DNA from: JAOTVV01 sp041602035
GTDB taxonomy: Bacteria; Gemmatimonadota; Gemmatimonadetes; Gemmatimonadales; GWC2-71-9
Direction: 5' to 3'
NCBI GenBank assembly: GCA_041602035.1
Contig: JBFIHA010000013.1
Span: 5,921 to 69,920 of the forward strand
Length of the DNA: 64,000 nucleotides
The notes beneath the pieces were generated by a model, which was not told the origin of the DNA, searched no databases, and saw nothing but the letters and a program-made list of their open reading frames with translations. Shown here in pieces: positions 41,197 through 49,141 of the stretch. Position numbers and translations under genes: made by a program. Positions within the stretch are counted from its first letter, which is position 1. Each line of letters opens with the position of its first letter.

Positions 41197-43010
41197 TCCG
41201 ATCCACCGCGCGGTGTCGGAACGGCGAACACGAGCGTGAACGTCGACCCCCGCCCGGGCTCGCTCGTGACCTCGATGAGCCCTCCATGCCGATCAATGAT
41301 TCCGCGGGAGATTGCCAAGCCCAGCCCGGTCCCCTCATGCTTGGTCGTGTAGAACGGCCGAAAGATGTGCTCGAGGTCCTGCTCGGCAATGCCCGTCCCC
41401 GTGTCGGAGATCCCGATCCGTACCCGCTCGCCGGCCCGGGCAACGGTCAGGGTGAGCACGCCGCCGGGGTTCATGGCCTGAATGCCGTTCAGCGCAAGGT
41501 TCACGAGCGTTTGGGTCATGAGGTCCGGGTCGATCAAGATCTTCGGCACATCCGGCGCCAGACGCGTCTCCACCCGTACCCCCGCCGCTTCGGCCTGGGC
41601 GCGAATGAGTCCCACGACGCGGTCGATCAGCCTGCCGGGATCACTGAGAATCGTGCGGGGGTCCTTCGGTCGCGCGTAAGACAACAAATCCCGAATGGCT
41701 GCTTCGATCCGGTGAAGCTGCGCATGCATCTGTGCGATGATGTTCCGGACCGCGTGGTCCTCACCGACTCGCTTCGCCAGGAGGCCCAGGCCGCTGGTCA
41801 CTCCGATGAGCGGGTTCTTGATCTCGTGCGCGATACCTGATGCCAGTTCCCCGACGGAGGCGAGCTGCGCCGCGCGCCGCATCTCCTGATCATGCAGCTC
41901 CTGGATCTGCTGTGTGGAGGCATGGAGTTCGCGGGACATCTGATTGAACGTGCGCCCCAACTCACCCAGCTCGTCCGGCCGATCGATTCGCACCTCCACC
42001 CCAAGCTCCCCTCCTCGGAGGCGTTCGGCCGCGTGCACGAGGCGGCGCAGCGGCGCCACGATCGACCGAGCCACGAACCAGACCACTCCCACGAGGAGCA
42101 ACGCAAAGCCTGCCTGGAGAACCGCGGCGAACAGCGCGAGGCCCTGTAGCTGGCCCATCACGCCGGAGACGGGTGCTTCCGCGATGTACCGCCATGGCCG
42201 CCCGGGAACCGGCACCGCCGCAGCGAGCACCTCGGTTCCTTCATAGTTGAGGTAGCGCTCGGTGGGTCCGCTTCCGGCATCCGCGAGCGGGGACGGCAGT
42301 CTCGCCGCGTACTCCAGCCCCGGGTGCGCGTGCGAGACGAACAGTGGCCGGCCCGCGCGGTCCACGACGAAGGTGTGAATGTCCCCAGCTAGATGCGGCG
42401 AGATCCGGAGGAATCCCTCGAGCCCTTCGAAGCCGATGCTCGCCGCCAGCACCCCGACGGCCACCCCGTCGGCGTCCCGCAGGGGGGTACCAAGCCGGTA
42501 CACCGGGCTCACGAGACCGGCAACGGCCTCGAGATCCTCGCCGAAGAACCGCTCTTGACGGCCCACCGCGTGCAGCAACGTCCCCGACCAGTCGGCACCG
42601 ACACGACTGGGCTGCGTCGCCGCGAGCACGATGCCCCGGGTGTCCAACACGAACAGCTCGGTCATCGGCGGGAGTCCGGGGAGCACCTGAGTCAGACGCT
42701 GCTGCAGCGCGTCCGCCCTGTACGGGTCGGCGGGCTCGCCCGGGCGCGCCGCGGCCAGCTGGAGGACCGCCTGGGCGACGTCGAGGTTTCGCGCGACCAC
42801 GGCGTCCAAGTTCCGTTGGTGCCGCTCCACCTCGCTGGCCACGAACCGCGCTTCCACCTCCGTGATCGCGGTGAGATAACGCTTCACTTGGCTCTCGAGA
42901 ATCCGGCGCGTGACCTGGTAGCCAACCGTGTTTGACACGAACAGCGGCACCAGCGAGAGGACGAGAAACCAGGCGAGGATGCGCCGGCTGAGCCCACCCG
43001 TCAGCGGCAC
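41193..43010 (-). CDS. Membrane sensor histidine kinase (Cache-HAMP-HisKA-HATPase)
   Basis: 605 aa. The first TM segment (ILAWFLVLSLVPLFVSNTVG) is followed by a ~250-residue periplasmic dCache-like sensor region (VLDTRGIVLAATQPSRVG, FVVDRAGRPLFVSHAHP). The second TM segment (VLQAGFALLLVGVVWFVARSIV) leads into a HAMP linker (RRLVHAAERLRGGELGVEV), then HisKA with His395 in ELASGIAHEIKNPLIGV. The ATPase has N-box VNLALNGIQAM, G1 GISDTGTGI and G2 GTGLGLAI. It should phosphorylate the overlapping NtrC-type regulator and perhaps the upstream receiver protein. Cache domains commonly sense small organic ligands; this ligand is unknown. Confidence 0.93.
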   Translation of the reverse strand: MPLTGGLSRRILAWFLVLSLVPLFVSNTVGYQVTRRILESQVKRYLTAITEVEARFVASEVERHQRNLDAVVARNLDVAQAVLQLAAARPGEPADPYRADALQQRLTQVLPGLPPMTELFVLDTRGIVLAATQPSRVGADWSGTLLHAVGRQERFFGEDLEAVAGLVSPVYRLGTPLRDADGVAVGVLAASIGFEGLEGFLRISPHLAGDIHTFVVDRAGRPLFVSHAHPGLEYAARLPSPLADAGSGPTERYLNYEGTEVLAAAVPVPGRPWRYIAEAPVSGVMGQLQGLALFAAVLQAGFALLLVGVVWFVARSIVAPLRRLVHAAERLRGGELGVEVRIDRPDELGELGRTFNQMSRELHASTQQIQELHDQEMRRAAQLASVGELASGIAHEIKNPLIGVTSGLGLLAKRVGEDHAVRNIIAQMHAQLHRIEAAIRDLLSYARPKDPRTILSDPGRLIDRVVGLIRAQAEAAGVRVETRLAPDVPKILIDPDLMTQTLVNLALNGIQAMNPGGVLTLTVARAGERVRIGISDTGTGIAEQDLEHIFRPFYTTKHEGTGLGLAISRGIIDRHGGLIEVTSEPGRGSTFTLVFAVPTPRGGSE

Positions 43011-43031
43011 GAGCGTTTCTGCCGCCCGCGC

Positions 43032-43412
43032 CTACGGCGTCCGATCCGCAGAACGCTCTCCCTGCAGCAACGCGTCGAGCAGGGGCTCGTGCCCAGCCAC
43101 CTTGACGATCCACTGCACGTCTCGCGGCACGGGACGCACTGTGTCGGCCGGGGGGGTCGCGCTGTAGATCACCATGCGCGGCGTCCGGTTGGCTGCACGC
43201 GCCACCTGCTCCAAGAGAGAGACCCCATCCATCCCCGGCATCCGGTAGTCCGTGACGACCACATCAGGCTCAACGTCAACCACGAGGCGCATCGCCTCGT
43301 CACCGCGCTCTGCGGTCCACACCTGGTAGCGGGCATCTCGCAGTGCGGCGGCGACGCTGCCAAGCACGAGGCGATCGTCGTCTACCACCAAGATCTTGGC
43401 TCGAGCAGGCAT
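43032..43412 (-). CDS. Stand-alone response-regulator receiver protein
   Basis: 126 aa from ATG 43412, with GGGAGG eight bases upstream. It is a complete CheY-like receiver domain: ILVVDDDRLV with the acidic pair, phospho-acceptor Asp55 in VVVTDYRMPGMDG, MVIYSATP with the conserved Ser/Thr, and Lys in WIVKVAG. There is no output domain. It is the first gene of the operon with the sensor kinase (21 bp gap) and the sigma54 activator. It might act as a phosphate sink or modulator of that system. Confidence 0.88.
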   Translation of the reverse strand: MPARAKILVVDDDRLVLGSVAAALRDARYQVWTAERGDEAMRLVVDVEPDVVVTDYRMPGMDGVSLLEQVARAANRTPRMVIYSATPPADTVRPVPRDVQWIVKVAGHEPLLDALLQGERSADRTP

Positions 43413-43550
43413 CGATCTCGCCTCCCGGCCTTTCGGCTGATCCTGTTGGGGCCGGGGCTGTCGTAGGGCAGGCAACACCGACACCAATCCGGTGGGTCAT
43501 TTCCTCAACCAGCCGCAACGCAAGATCGATACCCCTTCAAAGAGGCAGCG

Positions 43551-43638
43551 TTTGCCCCTATCTCTGGGGCCAAATCCTCTTCTTGTCAATCGAGATTGGG
43601 TCAAATGCTCAATTCGGTAGGGGCAAATACCCAATCTC
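43551..43638 (+). promoter_or_regulatory. Two nested 10-bp inverted repeats, candidate NtrC-type enhancer sites
   Basis: TTTGCCCCTA at 43551-43560 recurs as its exact reverse complement TAGGGGCAAA at 43618-43627. GAGATTGGGT at 43592-43601 recurs as ACCCAATCTC at 43629-43638. In addition, 43551-43574 is itself an imperfect palindrome (TTTGCCCC, 7-nt spacer, GGGGcCAAA). These lie roughly 75-160 bp upstream of the -24 box at 43711, the usual place for sigma54 activator binding. Most likely ligand: the NtrC-type protein encoded at 39820. The remainder of the gap 43413-43810 shows nothing else clear. Confidence 0.55.
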
Positions 43639-43710
43639 CCGAGCGTGCGGATGGAGCCGACGATGGTTAAGTCGTTTTACACCAATGCACTAGGGTGTCT
43701 AAGCGGTGCG

Positions 43711-43726
43711 TGGCACACCCTCTGCC
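43711..43726 (+). promoter_or_regulatory. Sigma54 (-24/-12) promoter for the multiheme redox operon
   Basis: TGGCACACCCTCTGCC matches the sigma54 consensus TGGCAC-N5-TTGC(A/T). The invariant GG (43712-43713) and GC (43724-43725) have exactly the required spacing (11 bp from second G to the G of GC). Transcription would start near 43737, about 75 bp before the ATG at 43811. Confidence 0.7.
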
Positions 43727-43810
43727 TTTCGGAAGTGGCAGTTCGGCACCGTCCGTCGTGGCCGCGGCCCACCGGTGCAACCCGCAGCACGAGGATTCCG
43801 GGAGGCGTTC

Positions 43811-44158
43811 ATGGATGTCGTGACTCGAATCGGAGCAGTCGTGGGAGTGCTCACCATTGTTGGATCAGCCACCGCCGTCGCGCAGGTGGATGCCGCCGCG
43901 ACATATGCCCAGAAGTGCGCCATGTGCCACGGAGCGGCCGGAGCGGGAGACGGCGCCGCCGCAGCTGCGCTCAATCCCAAACCACCCGATTTCACCGCTG
44001 CCGAGTTCCAGAAGACTCGGACCGACGAGGCGCTCGTCGCGGTCATTACCGACGGCAAGAGCCCGATGATGCCGTCGTACAAGAGTCAATTATCGGCGGA
44101 CGAGATCACCGCGCTCGTCGCGTACCTTCGCACCTTGGGTCCGGCGGAAGGCCAGTAG
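43811..44158 (+). CDS. Monoheme class I cytochrome c, periplasmic
   Basis: 115 aa from ATG 43811, with GGAGG five bases upstream. The signal peptide is VVGVLTIVGSATAVAQ. The heme site is CAMCH at about residue 36, with GAAGAGDG after it. The axial Met is in SPMMPSYKSQLS, followed by the C-terminal helix DEITALVAYLRTLG. It is the first gene of the redox operon and an electron carrier, probably between the membrane complex and a terminal oxidase or reductase. Confidence 0.92.
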   Translation: MDVVTRIGAVVGVLTIVGSATAVAQVDAAATYAQKCAMCHGAAGAGDGAAAAALNPKPPDFTAAEFQKTRTDEALVAVITDGKSPMMPSYKSQLSADEITALVAYLRTLGPAEGQ

Positions 44159-44161
44159 TCG

Positions 44162-44719
44162 GTGCCGGCGCGGGAGGGGATGGCGCAGCGGCTTGGGGAT
44201 CTGCGCGGCCGCCTGCCACGGTCGTACCTGGCCGTCGCCGTGGGTGTGGTGCTCGTCCTGGCCGTCGTAGTCCCGGTACTCGCGCTTAGCAGCCCGCGCG
44301 TTCCCCAGCCGGTAGCGTTCAATCACCTGAAGCACACGCAGGATCTGGGACTCGGGTGCGAGTTCTGCCACCCGTACGCCCAGACACGCGCGCATTCCGG
44401 CCTCCCCGATGCAACGACCTGCTCGGCGTGCCACGCCGCCCCGCAGGGCACCTCGGCCGAGGCTGCACGCGTCACGGAGCTCATCACGGCAGGCGATCCA
44501 TTGCGGTTCAACAAGCTGTTCCGGATGCCCGACCACGTGTTCTACACTCATCGCCGTCACGTCGCGATCGCGGAGCTCAGCTGTGAGACCTGCCACGGGG
44601 CCGTCGGACAGACGGAGCGCCCGCCCGCCCGCGCCTTGGTCAAGGTCGATATGGACTTTTGCATGGATTGTCATCGTGAGCAGGGCGCGACGCTGGACTG
44701 CAACGCGTGCCACCGATAA
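44162..44719 (+). CDS. Membrane-anchored pentaheme cytochrome c (ActA/QrcA-like)
   Basis: 185 aa from GTG 44162, 3 bp after the previous stop. An ATG at 44180 is possible but sits too close to its GGGAGGGG. A single N-terminal TM helix (LAVAVGVVLVLAVVVPVLAL) is followed by five CxxCH motifs: CEFCH, CSACH, CETCH, CMDCH and CNACH. Unpaired His such as FNHLKHTQD and FYTHRRHVAI provide distal ligands, as in cytochrome c7/NrfH-like folds. TM anchor plus five hemes is the organisation of ActA of Alternative Complex III; QrcA of sulfate reducers is the related six-heme version. It should pass electrons from the quinol-side subunits to soluble cytochromes. Confidence 0.92.
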   Translation: MPAREGMAQRLGDLRGRLPRSYLAVAVGVVLVLAVVVPVLALSSPRVPQPVAFNHLKHTQDLGLGCEFCHPYAQTRAHSGLPDATTCSACHAAPQGTSAEAARVTELITAGDPLRFNKLFRMPDHVFYTHRRHVAIAELSCETCHGAVGQTERPPARALVKVDMDFCMDCHREQGATLDCNACHR

Positions 44720-44735
44720 GGGGAGGAATACGCGG

Positions 44736-47099
44736 ATGAAACCCACGCGACGCGAATTCCTCTGGGCGATGGGCGCGACAGCTGCCTCCGTTGGCCTCAG
44801 CTGGTCGCCGGACTTCGGGTGGGCGCCCCAGGTGCCCGACGACGTGGGGTGGGCTCCCGGCACCGAGCAGTTCGTCAACTCGGCGTGTCTGATCTGCCCG
44901 GCCCGCTGCGGCGTTCGCGGCCGGGTCGTCGACGGTCGCTTGGTGCAGCTCGGGGGCAATCCCTTCCACCCCGTCAACGCCGGCGGGCTCTGTCCTCGAG
45001 GCATTGCCGGCGTCCAGATGCTCTACCACCCGGATCGCCTCGGGTCGCCATTGCGACGCGTCGGTGCCCGTGGAAGCGATTCATGGGAAGCGATCGGGTG
45101 GGACGAGGCGCTGCGCCAGTTGGGCGAGCGCCTCGCCTCGCTGCGCGCGAGCGGGCGACCGGAAGCCCTTGCGCTCGTGGCGGGATACTGCGCGGGGACC
45201 ATGCACGATCTGTGGCGCCAGTTCCTGCAGAGCTACGGGTCGCCGAACTACGTGGCCGACGACTACGACGACGGTTCCGCAACCGTGATGGCGCTCATGC
45301 ACGGCAACCCGCGGCGCCCTGGATACGATCTGGAGCGCGCGGGGTACGTGCTGTCGTTCGGCTCGCCGATGTTCGAGTCTTGGTGGTCACCGCTGCAGGC
45401 ATACGCGGCGTTCGCGGGTCCCGAGGGATCGGACGAGGGACGCACCCGCTTCGTGCAAATCGACACGCGCTTCTCCCGCACCGCCGCGCATGCCAACGAA
45501 TGGGTTGGGATCCACCCGGGCACGTTCGGGGTGCTCGCCCTGGGGATCGCCTACATCCTGATCAGGGACGAGCTGTACGACGCCGACTTCGTGGAACGGC
45601 ACGTCGCGGGATTCCAGGACGCGATCGACGCGGGTGGCGCCCTTCAGCAGGGCTATCGGTCCATCGTCATGCGCCACTACCGCACCGAGGAGGTCTCGGC
45701 GATCACGGGAGTGCCCGTTGCGCGGATTACGGCCATCGCGCGCGCGTTCGCACGGACGGAACATCCGATCGCCGTGTTCGGCCACGAGGTGACCCACGCT
45801 CCGAGTGGGCTGCTCACCGGAATGGCCGTGCACAGCCTCAACGTGTTGATGGGCAGTGTCGGTCGTCCCGGTGGCGTGATGTTCGGCGACGACGCTCCAC
45901 TGGACCCACTCCCCGACCCGCGTATCGATGCGGTGGCCCGCGCGGGGCTCGGCCGCGGAGCCTTGGCTCGGACACCCGCACCGTTTGGCGAGGGCGACCC
46001 GGCATCGCGGTTCGCGGCGGCCGTCGGCGCCAGCCCCAGTGACACGATCGATACCCTCCTTCTCTACTACGCCAATCCGCTAGCGTCATCGCCGCGTCCG
46101 GACGCATGGCGCGAGGCCCTCGACCGAATTCCGTTCGTCGTCGGCTTCTCGCCGTTCCTCGACGAGACTACGGCGCACGCCGACCTGATCCTGCCCGACC
46201 TACTGGCCTACGAGCGGTGGCAGGACGCGCCGGCGCCCCAATCCCACCCCTATCCAGTGTGGGGGGTGGCGCGGCCGCTGGTCGCGGCGCCCCCGGGCGG
46301 CATGCCGACCGGCGACGTGGTCCTGGCGGTGGCTCGTCAGTTGGGCGGGGGCGTGGGCGCAAGCCTCCCGTACGAGCGCATCGAGCTGCTGCTCAAGGAG
46401 CGGGCTCGCGGTCTGTTCCGGGTACAGCGCGGCATGACGTTGGGAGACTCGTTCGAGCGCGAGCACCATCGGCAGATGCAAGAACGCGGCTGGTGGCTGC
46501 CTGAACACACCGAGTTCGAGGCCTTCTGGGATGAGCTGGTCCAGCGTGCGGGCTGGACGGACCTCTATATGGACGAGACCGACCCCACCGGGGTGGCCCG
46601 CACCCCAAGCGGCCGCATCGACCTGATGCCGGCCCAATTGCTTGCCGCGCTTGCGACCGCCGGCCGGGGCACGGCGCTGTATATGGACGTGGCGGCGATC
46701 CGCACAACTAATCCCGACGAGTTTCCGTTGCGGCTGATCCCGTACCGTGTCTCGACCCTCTCATCGGGCACGTTGGCCCTCGAGCGCTGGCTGGGCGAGA
46801 CCCCGGGCCTGTTTCCGGAAGTGCACTGGGACCCCTGGGTCGAGGTGGCACCGGCAACGGCGGACGCGCTGGGTCTGGACGACAACACCGAAGTGTGGGT
46901 CGTTGCCGCCGCGGGTCGATACCGCGCGCGCCTCAAGGTGTTTCCGGGCACCGCGCCCGAGAATGTCTGCGCCCCGTACGGACTCCGACATCCGGACGGC
47001 GAGCTGGCCAACCCGCTGCAGCTGCTCGACGGCTCCAGCGATCCATTGACCGATCGGCCGAATTGGTTCACCACTTTCGTGCGCCTCGAGCGGGCGTAA
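44736..47099 (+). CDS. Molybdopterin oxidoreductase-family catalytic-type subunit, Tat-exported (PsrA/ActB/QrcB-like)
   Basis: 787 aa from ATG 44736, with GGGGAGGA eight bases upstream. The Tat signal is TRREFLWAMGATAASVGL. The N-terminal [4Fe-4S] site is C-L-I-C-P-A-R-C with a fourth Cys in LCPRGIAG. Bis-MGD domains follow (VLSFGSPMFESWWSP, VQIDTRFSRTAAHANEWVGI, LLYYANPLASS, PFLDETTAHADLILPD) and the C-terminal DMSOR fold (TPSGRIDLMPAQLL, VAPATADALGLDDN). The segment where PsrA-type enzymes carry the Mo-ligating Cys (after GSPN) is rich in Asp and has no Cys. The metal may therefore be Asp-ligated, or the protein may lack Mo, as ActB and QrcB do. It is the second large subunit of the operon's complex. 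Confidence 0.9.
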   Translation: MKPTRREFLWAMGATAASVGLSWSPDFGWAPQVPDDVGWAPGTEQFVNSACLICPARCGVRGRVVDGRLVQLGGNPFHPVNAGGLCPRGIAGVQMLYHPDRLGSPLRRVGARGSDSWEAIGWDEALRQLGERLASLRASGRPEALALVAGYCAGTMHDLWRQFLQSYGSPNYVADDYDDGSATVMALMHGNPRRPGYDLERAGYVLSFGSPMFESWWSPLQAYAAFAGPEGSDEGRTRFVQIDTRFSRTAAHANEWVGIHPGTFGVLALGIAYILIRDELYDADFVERHVAGFQDAIDAGGALQQGYRSIVMRHYRTEEVSAITGVPVARITAIARAFARTEHPIAVFGHEVTHAPSGLLTGMAVHSLNVLMGSVGRPGGVMFGDDAPLDPLPDPRIDAVARAGLGRGALARTPAPFGEGDPASRFAAAVGASPSDTIDTLLLYYANPLASSPRPDAWREALDRIPFVVGFSPFLDETTAHADLILPDLLAYERWQDAPAPQSHPYPVWGVARPLVAAPPGGMPTGDVVLAVARQLGGGVGASLPYERIELLLKERARGLFRVQRGMTLGDSFEREHHRQMQERGWWLPEHTEFEAFWDELVQRAGWTDLYMDETDPTGVARTPSGRIDLMPAQLLAALATAGRGTALYMDVAAIRTTNPDEFPLRLIPYRVSTLSSGTLALERWLGETPGLFPEVHWDPWVEVAPATADALGLDDNTEVWVVAAAGRYRARLKVFPGTAPENVCAPYGLRHPDGELANPLQLLDGSSDPLTDRPNWFTTFVRLERA

Positions 47100-47112
47100 G
47101 GAACCGAGAGCG

Positions 47113-47796
47113 ATGACACGCTGGGGCATGGCGATCGATCTGGACCGGTGCACGGGTTGTGCGGCGTGTGAGGTGGCGTGCAAGAGCGAGAACAACGTCG
47201 CCACGGTTCCCCCCGACCAGGCCGAAAAGGGTCGAGTCGTGAGCTGGATGCGCGTCATGGCACACGCGGTAGGGGAATTCCCCGAGACCCACCTCGAGTT
47301 CTACCCGCGGCCCTGCATGCACTGCGACAACCCCCCCTGCATCAAGGTGTGTCCGGTGCGTGCCACCTACATCGACCCCGAGGGCATCGTCGGACAGATC
47401 TACCCGCGGTGCATCGGGTGCCGGTACTGCGCCAACGCCTGTCCCTACACCGTGAAGTACTTCAACTGGTACGGACCGGAGTGGTCGGACTCGGAGCGTC
47501 AGCATCTGAACCCGGATGTCTCGCCTCGGACCGTTGGCGTTATCGAGAAGTGCTCCTTCTGCCACCACCGCTTGCAGCGTGCTCGGGAACAGGCCCGGGC
47601 CGAGAACCGCGACGTGCGCGAGGAGGACTACCAGCCCGCGTGCGCCGAGATCTGTCCCACCAGGGCGATCGTGTTCGGCGACCTCGACAACCCAACGCAC
47701 CACGTGGCCGAGCTGAAGGAGGATCCGCGGGCAATGCGCATCATGGAGGATCTCGGAACCCAGCCGAAGGTCTACTACCTCAGGGCGAGGAGGTGA
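47113..47796 (+). CDS. Four-cluster 4Fe-4S ferredoxin subunit (PsrB/DmsB/QrcC-like)
   Basis: 227 aa. Four Cys clusters are visible: CTGCAACEVAC, CMHCDNPPCIKVC, CIGCRYCANAC and CSFCHHRLQRA with a later CAEIC. This is the standard four-[4Fe-4S] arrangement of electron-transfer subunits in complex iron-sulfur molybdoenzymes. There is no Tat or Sec signal, so it is probably co-exported with the Tat-bearing large subunit or assembled in the same complex. It starts 13 bp after that gene. It should wire electrons between the NrfD quinol site and the large subunit or the pentaheme protein. Confidence 0.93.
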   Translation: MTRWGMAIDLDRCTGCAACEVACKSENNVATVPPDQAEKGRVVSWMRVMAHAVGEFPETHLEFYPRPCMHCDNPPCIKVCPVRATYIDPEGIVGQIYPRCIGCRYCANACPYTVKYFNWYGPEWSDSERQHLNPDVSPRTVGVIEKCSFCHHRLQRAREQARAENRDVREEDYQPACAEICPTRAIVFGDLDNPTHHVAELKEDPRAMRIMEDLGTQPKVYYLRARR

Positions 47797-47797
47797 G

Positions 47798-49141
47798 ATG
47801 CGCCGCGAGGTAGCGGAGAAACTGGCCAGCCTCCCCCCGGACGAGCGGGTCCTGCTCCGGCCGCTCGTCGACACATCGCGGGGATTCTACATCATGGCGG
47901 GCGTGTTCGGCGGCATCAGCCTCTTGGGCCTCGTCGCGTACATCCTGCAGGTGCGCTACGGCCTGGGCCGTACCGGACTGAATCGGCCTGGATACTGGGG
48001 CATCTACATCATCTGCTTTGTTTTCTTCATCGGGATCAGCCACGCGGGCACCTTGATTTCCGCAATCCTGCGGGTCAGCAAGGCGGAGTGGCGCCGTTCC
48101 ATCACACGCTCAGCAGAGCTGATCACGGTGCTTGTGATCGGGTTCGGTGCCATCCAGCCGATCATCGACATGGGCCGCCCCGATCGGGTGCTCAACGTAA
48201 TCTTGCACGCGCAGTGGCGCTCTCCGCTCCTGTGGGACGTGATCAGCATCGGCCTCTATTTCATGTCCTGCACGATCTATCTCTATCTCCCGCTGCTCCC
48301 GGACCTCGCGATCATTCGGGACTCCGGCATCAAGGCACCGCGCTTCTATCGCTTCTTGGCGGCGGGCTACAACGACACGCCGGTGCAGCGGTTTCGGTTG
48401 GAGCGCGCCATCGGCGTCCTTTCGATCGTCGTGATCCCGATCGCGGTCTCGGTACACACGGTGATCGGCTGGATCTTTGCGATGACGCTGCGGCCCATGT
48501 GGCACAGCACGATCTTCGGACCCTACTTCGTTATGGGGGCCATCTATTCCGGCATCGCCGCCATCCTCGTGGCGATGGCAGTGCTCCGCCGCGTGTACCA
48601 CCTCGAGAACTATTTCAAGGATGTCCACTTCGACTACCTGGGTCGCCTGCTGCTTATCCTCAGTCTGTTGTGGTTCTATTTCACGTTCGCGGAATACCTC
48701 ACGGCATTCTATGGCGGGGAGCCCGGCGAGATGCGCACGTTCTGGGCGAAGCTCACGGGACCATTCGCCCTGCCCTTCTGGGCGATGGTCGCAGGGTGTT
48801 TCATCATCCCGCTGGCGCTCATGGCGCGGCAGGCCACGCGGACCCCGCGTGGCACCACGATCGCCGGCATCGCCGTGGTCATCGGGATGTGGCTCGAACG
48901 GTACAACATCGTGGTGCCGACGTCGGTCAATCCCCGCTGGGAGATCGAGTCCATCGGGCACTACCTGCCGTCGTGGATCGAGCTGGCGATCATGGCCGGG
49001 ACCTTCTCGGGGTTCGTTCTCCTGTACATGATCGCCACCAAGATCGTACCCATCGTCTCGATCTGGGAGATCAAGGAGGGCCGCGCAGTGGTGCAGGAGG
49101 TCGCCGAACGGGTGGCGAGATACTCCGGGAGCCACCCATGA
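47798..49141 (+). CDS. NrfD-family quinol-interacting membrane subunit (PsrC/ActC/QrcD-like)
   Basis: 447 aa. ATG 47798 follows GAGGAGG and lies one base after the previous stop. About nine to ten TM helices are seen, e.g. YIMAGVFGGISLLGLVAYIL, YIICFVFFIGISHAGTLISA, ELITVLVIGFGAIQPIIDM and LSIVVIPIAVSVHTVIGWIF. Residues typical of the quinone-site helices of PsrC/ActC are present: His in GISHAG, Asp in PIIDMGRPDR and His in VSVHTVIGW. These proteins oxidise menaquinol or reduce menaquinone and may couple to proton movement. Its stop overlaps the next start (ATGA). Confidence 0.93.
   Translation: MRREVAEKLASLPPDERVLLRPLVDTSRGFYIMAGVFGGISLLGLVAYILQVRYGLGRTGLNRPGYWGIYIICFVFFIGISHAGTLISAILRVSKAEWRRSITRSAELITVLVIGFGAIQPIIDMGRPDRVLNVILHAQWRSPLLWDVISIGLYFMSCTIYLYLPLLPDLAIIRDSGIKAPRFYRFLAAGYNDTPVQRFRLERAIGVLSIVVIPIAVSVHTVIGWIFAMTLRPMWHSTIFGPYFVMGAIYSGIAAILVAMAVLRRVYHLENYFKDVHFDYLGRLLLILSLLWFYFTFAEYLTAFYGGEPGEMRTFWAKLTGPFALPFWAMVAGCFIIPLALMARQATRTPRGTTIAGIAVVIGMWLERYNIVVPTSVNPRWEIESIGHYLPSWIELAIMAGTFSGFVLLYMIATKIVPIVSIWEIKEGRAVVQEVAERVARYSGSHP

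Noticed and set aside
48088..49137. Long N-terminal extension of the first tetraheme cytochrome
   Set aside because: It is an antiphase shadow of the NrfD gene. The signal peptide begins at ATG 49138.
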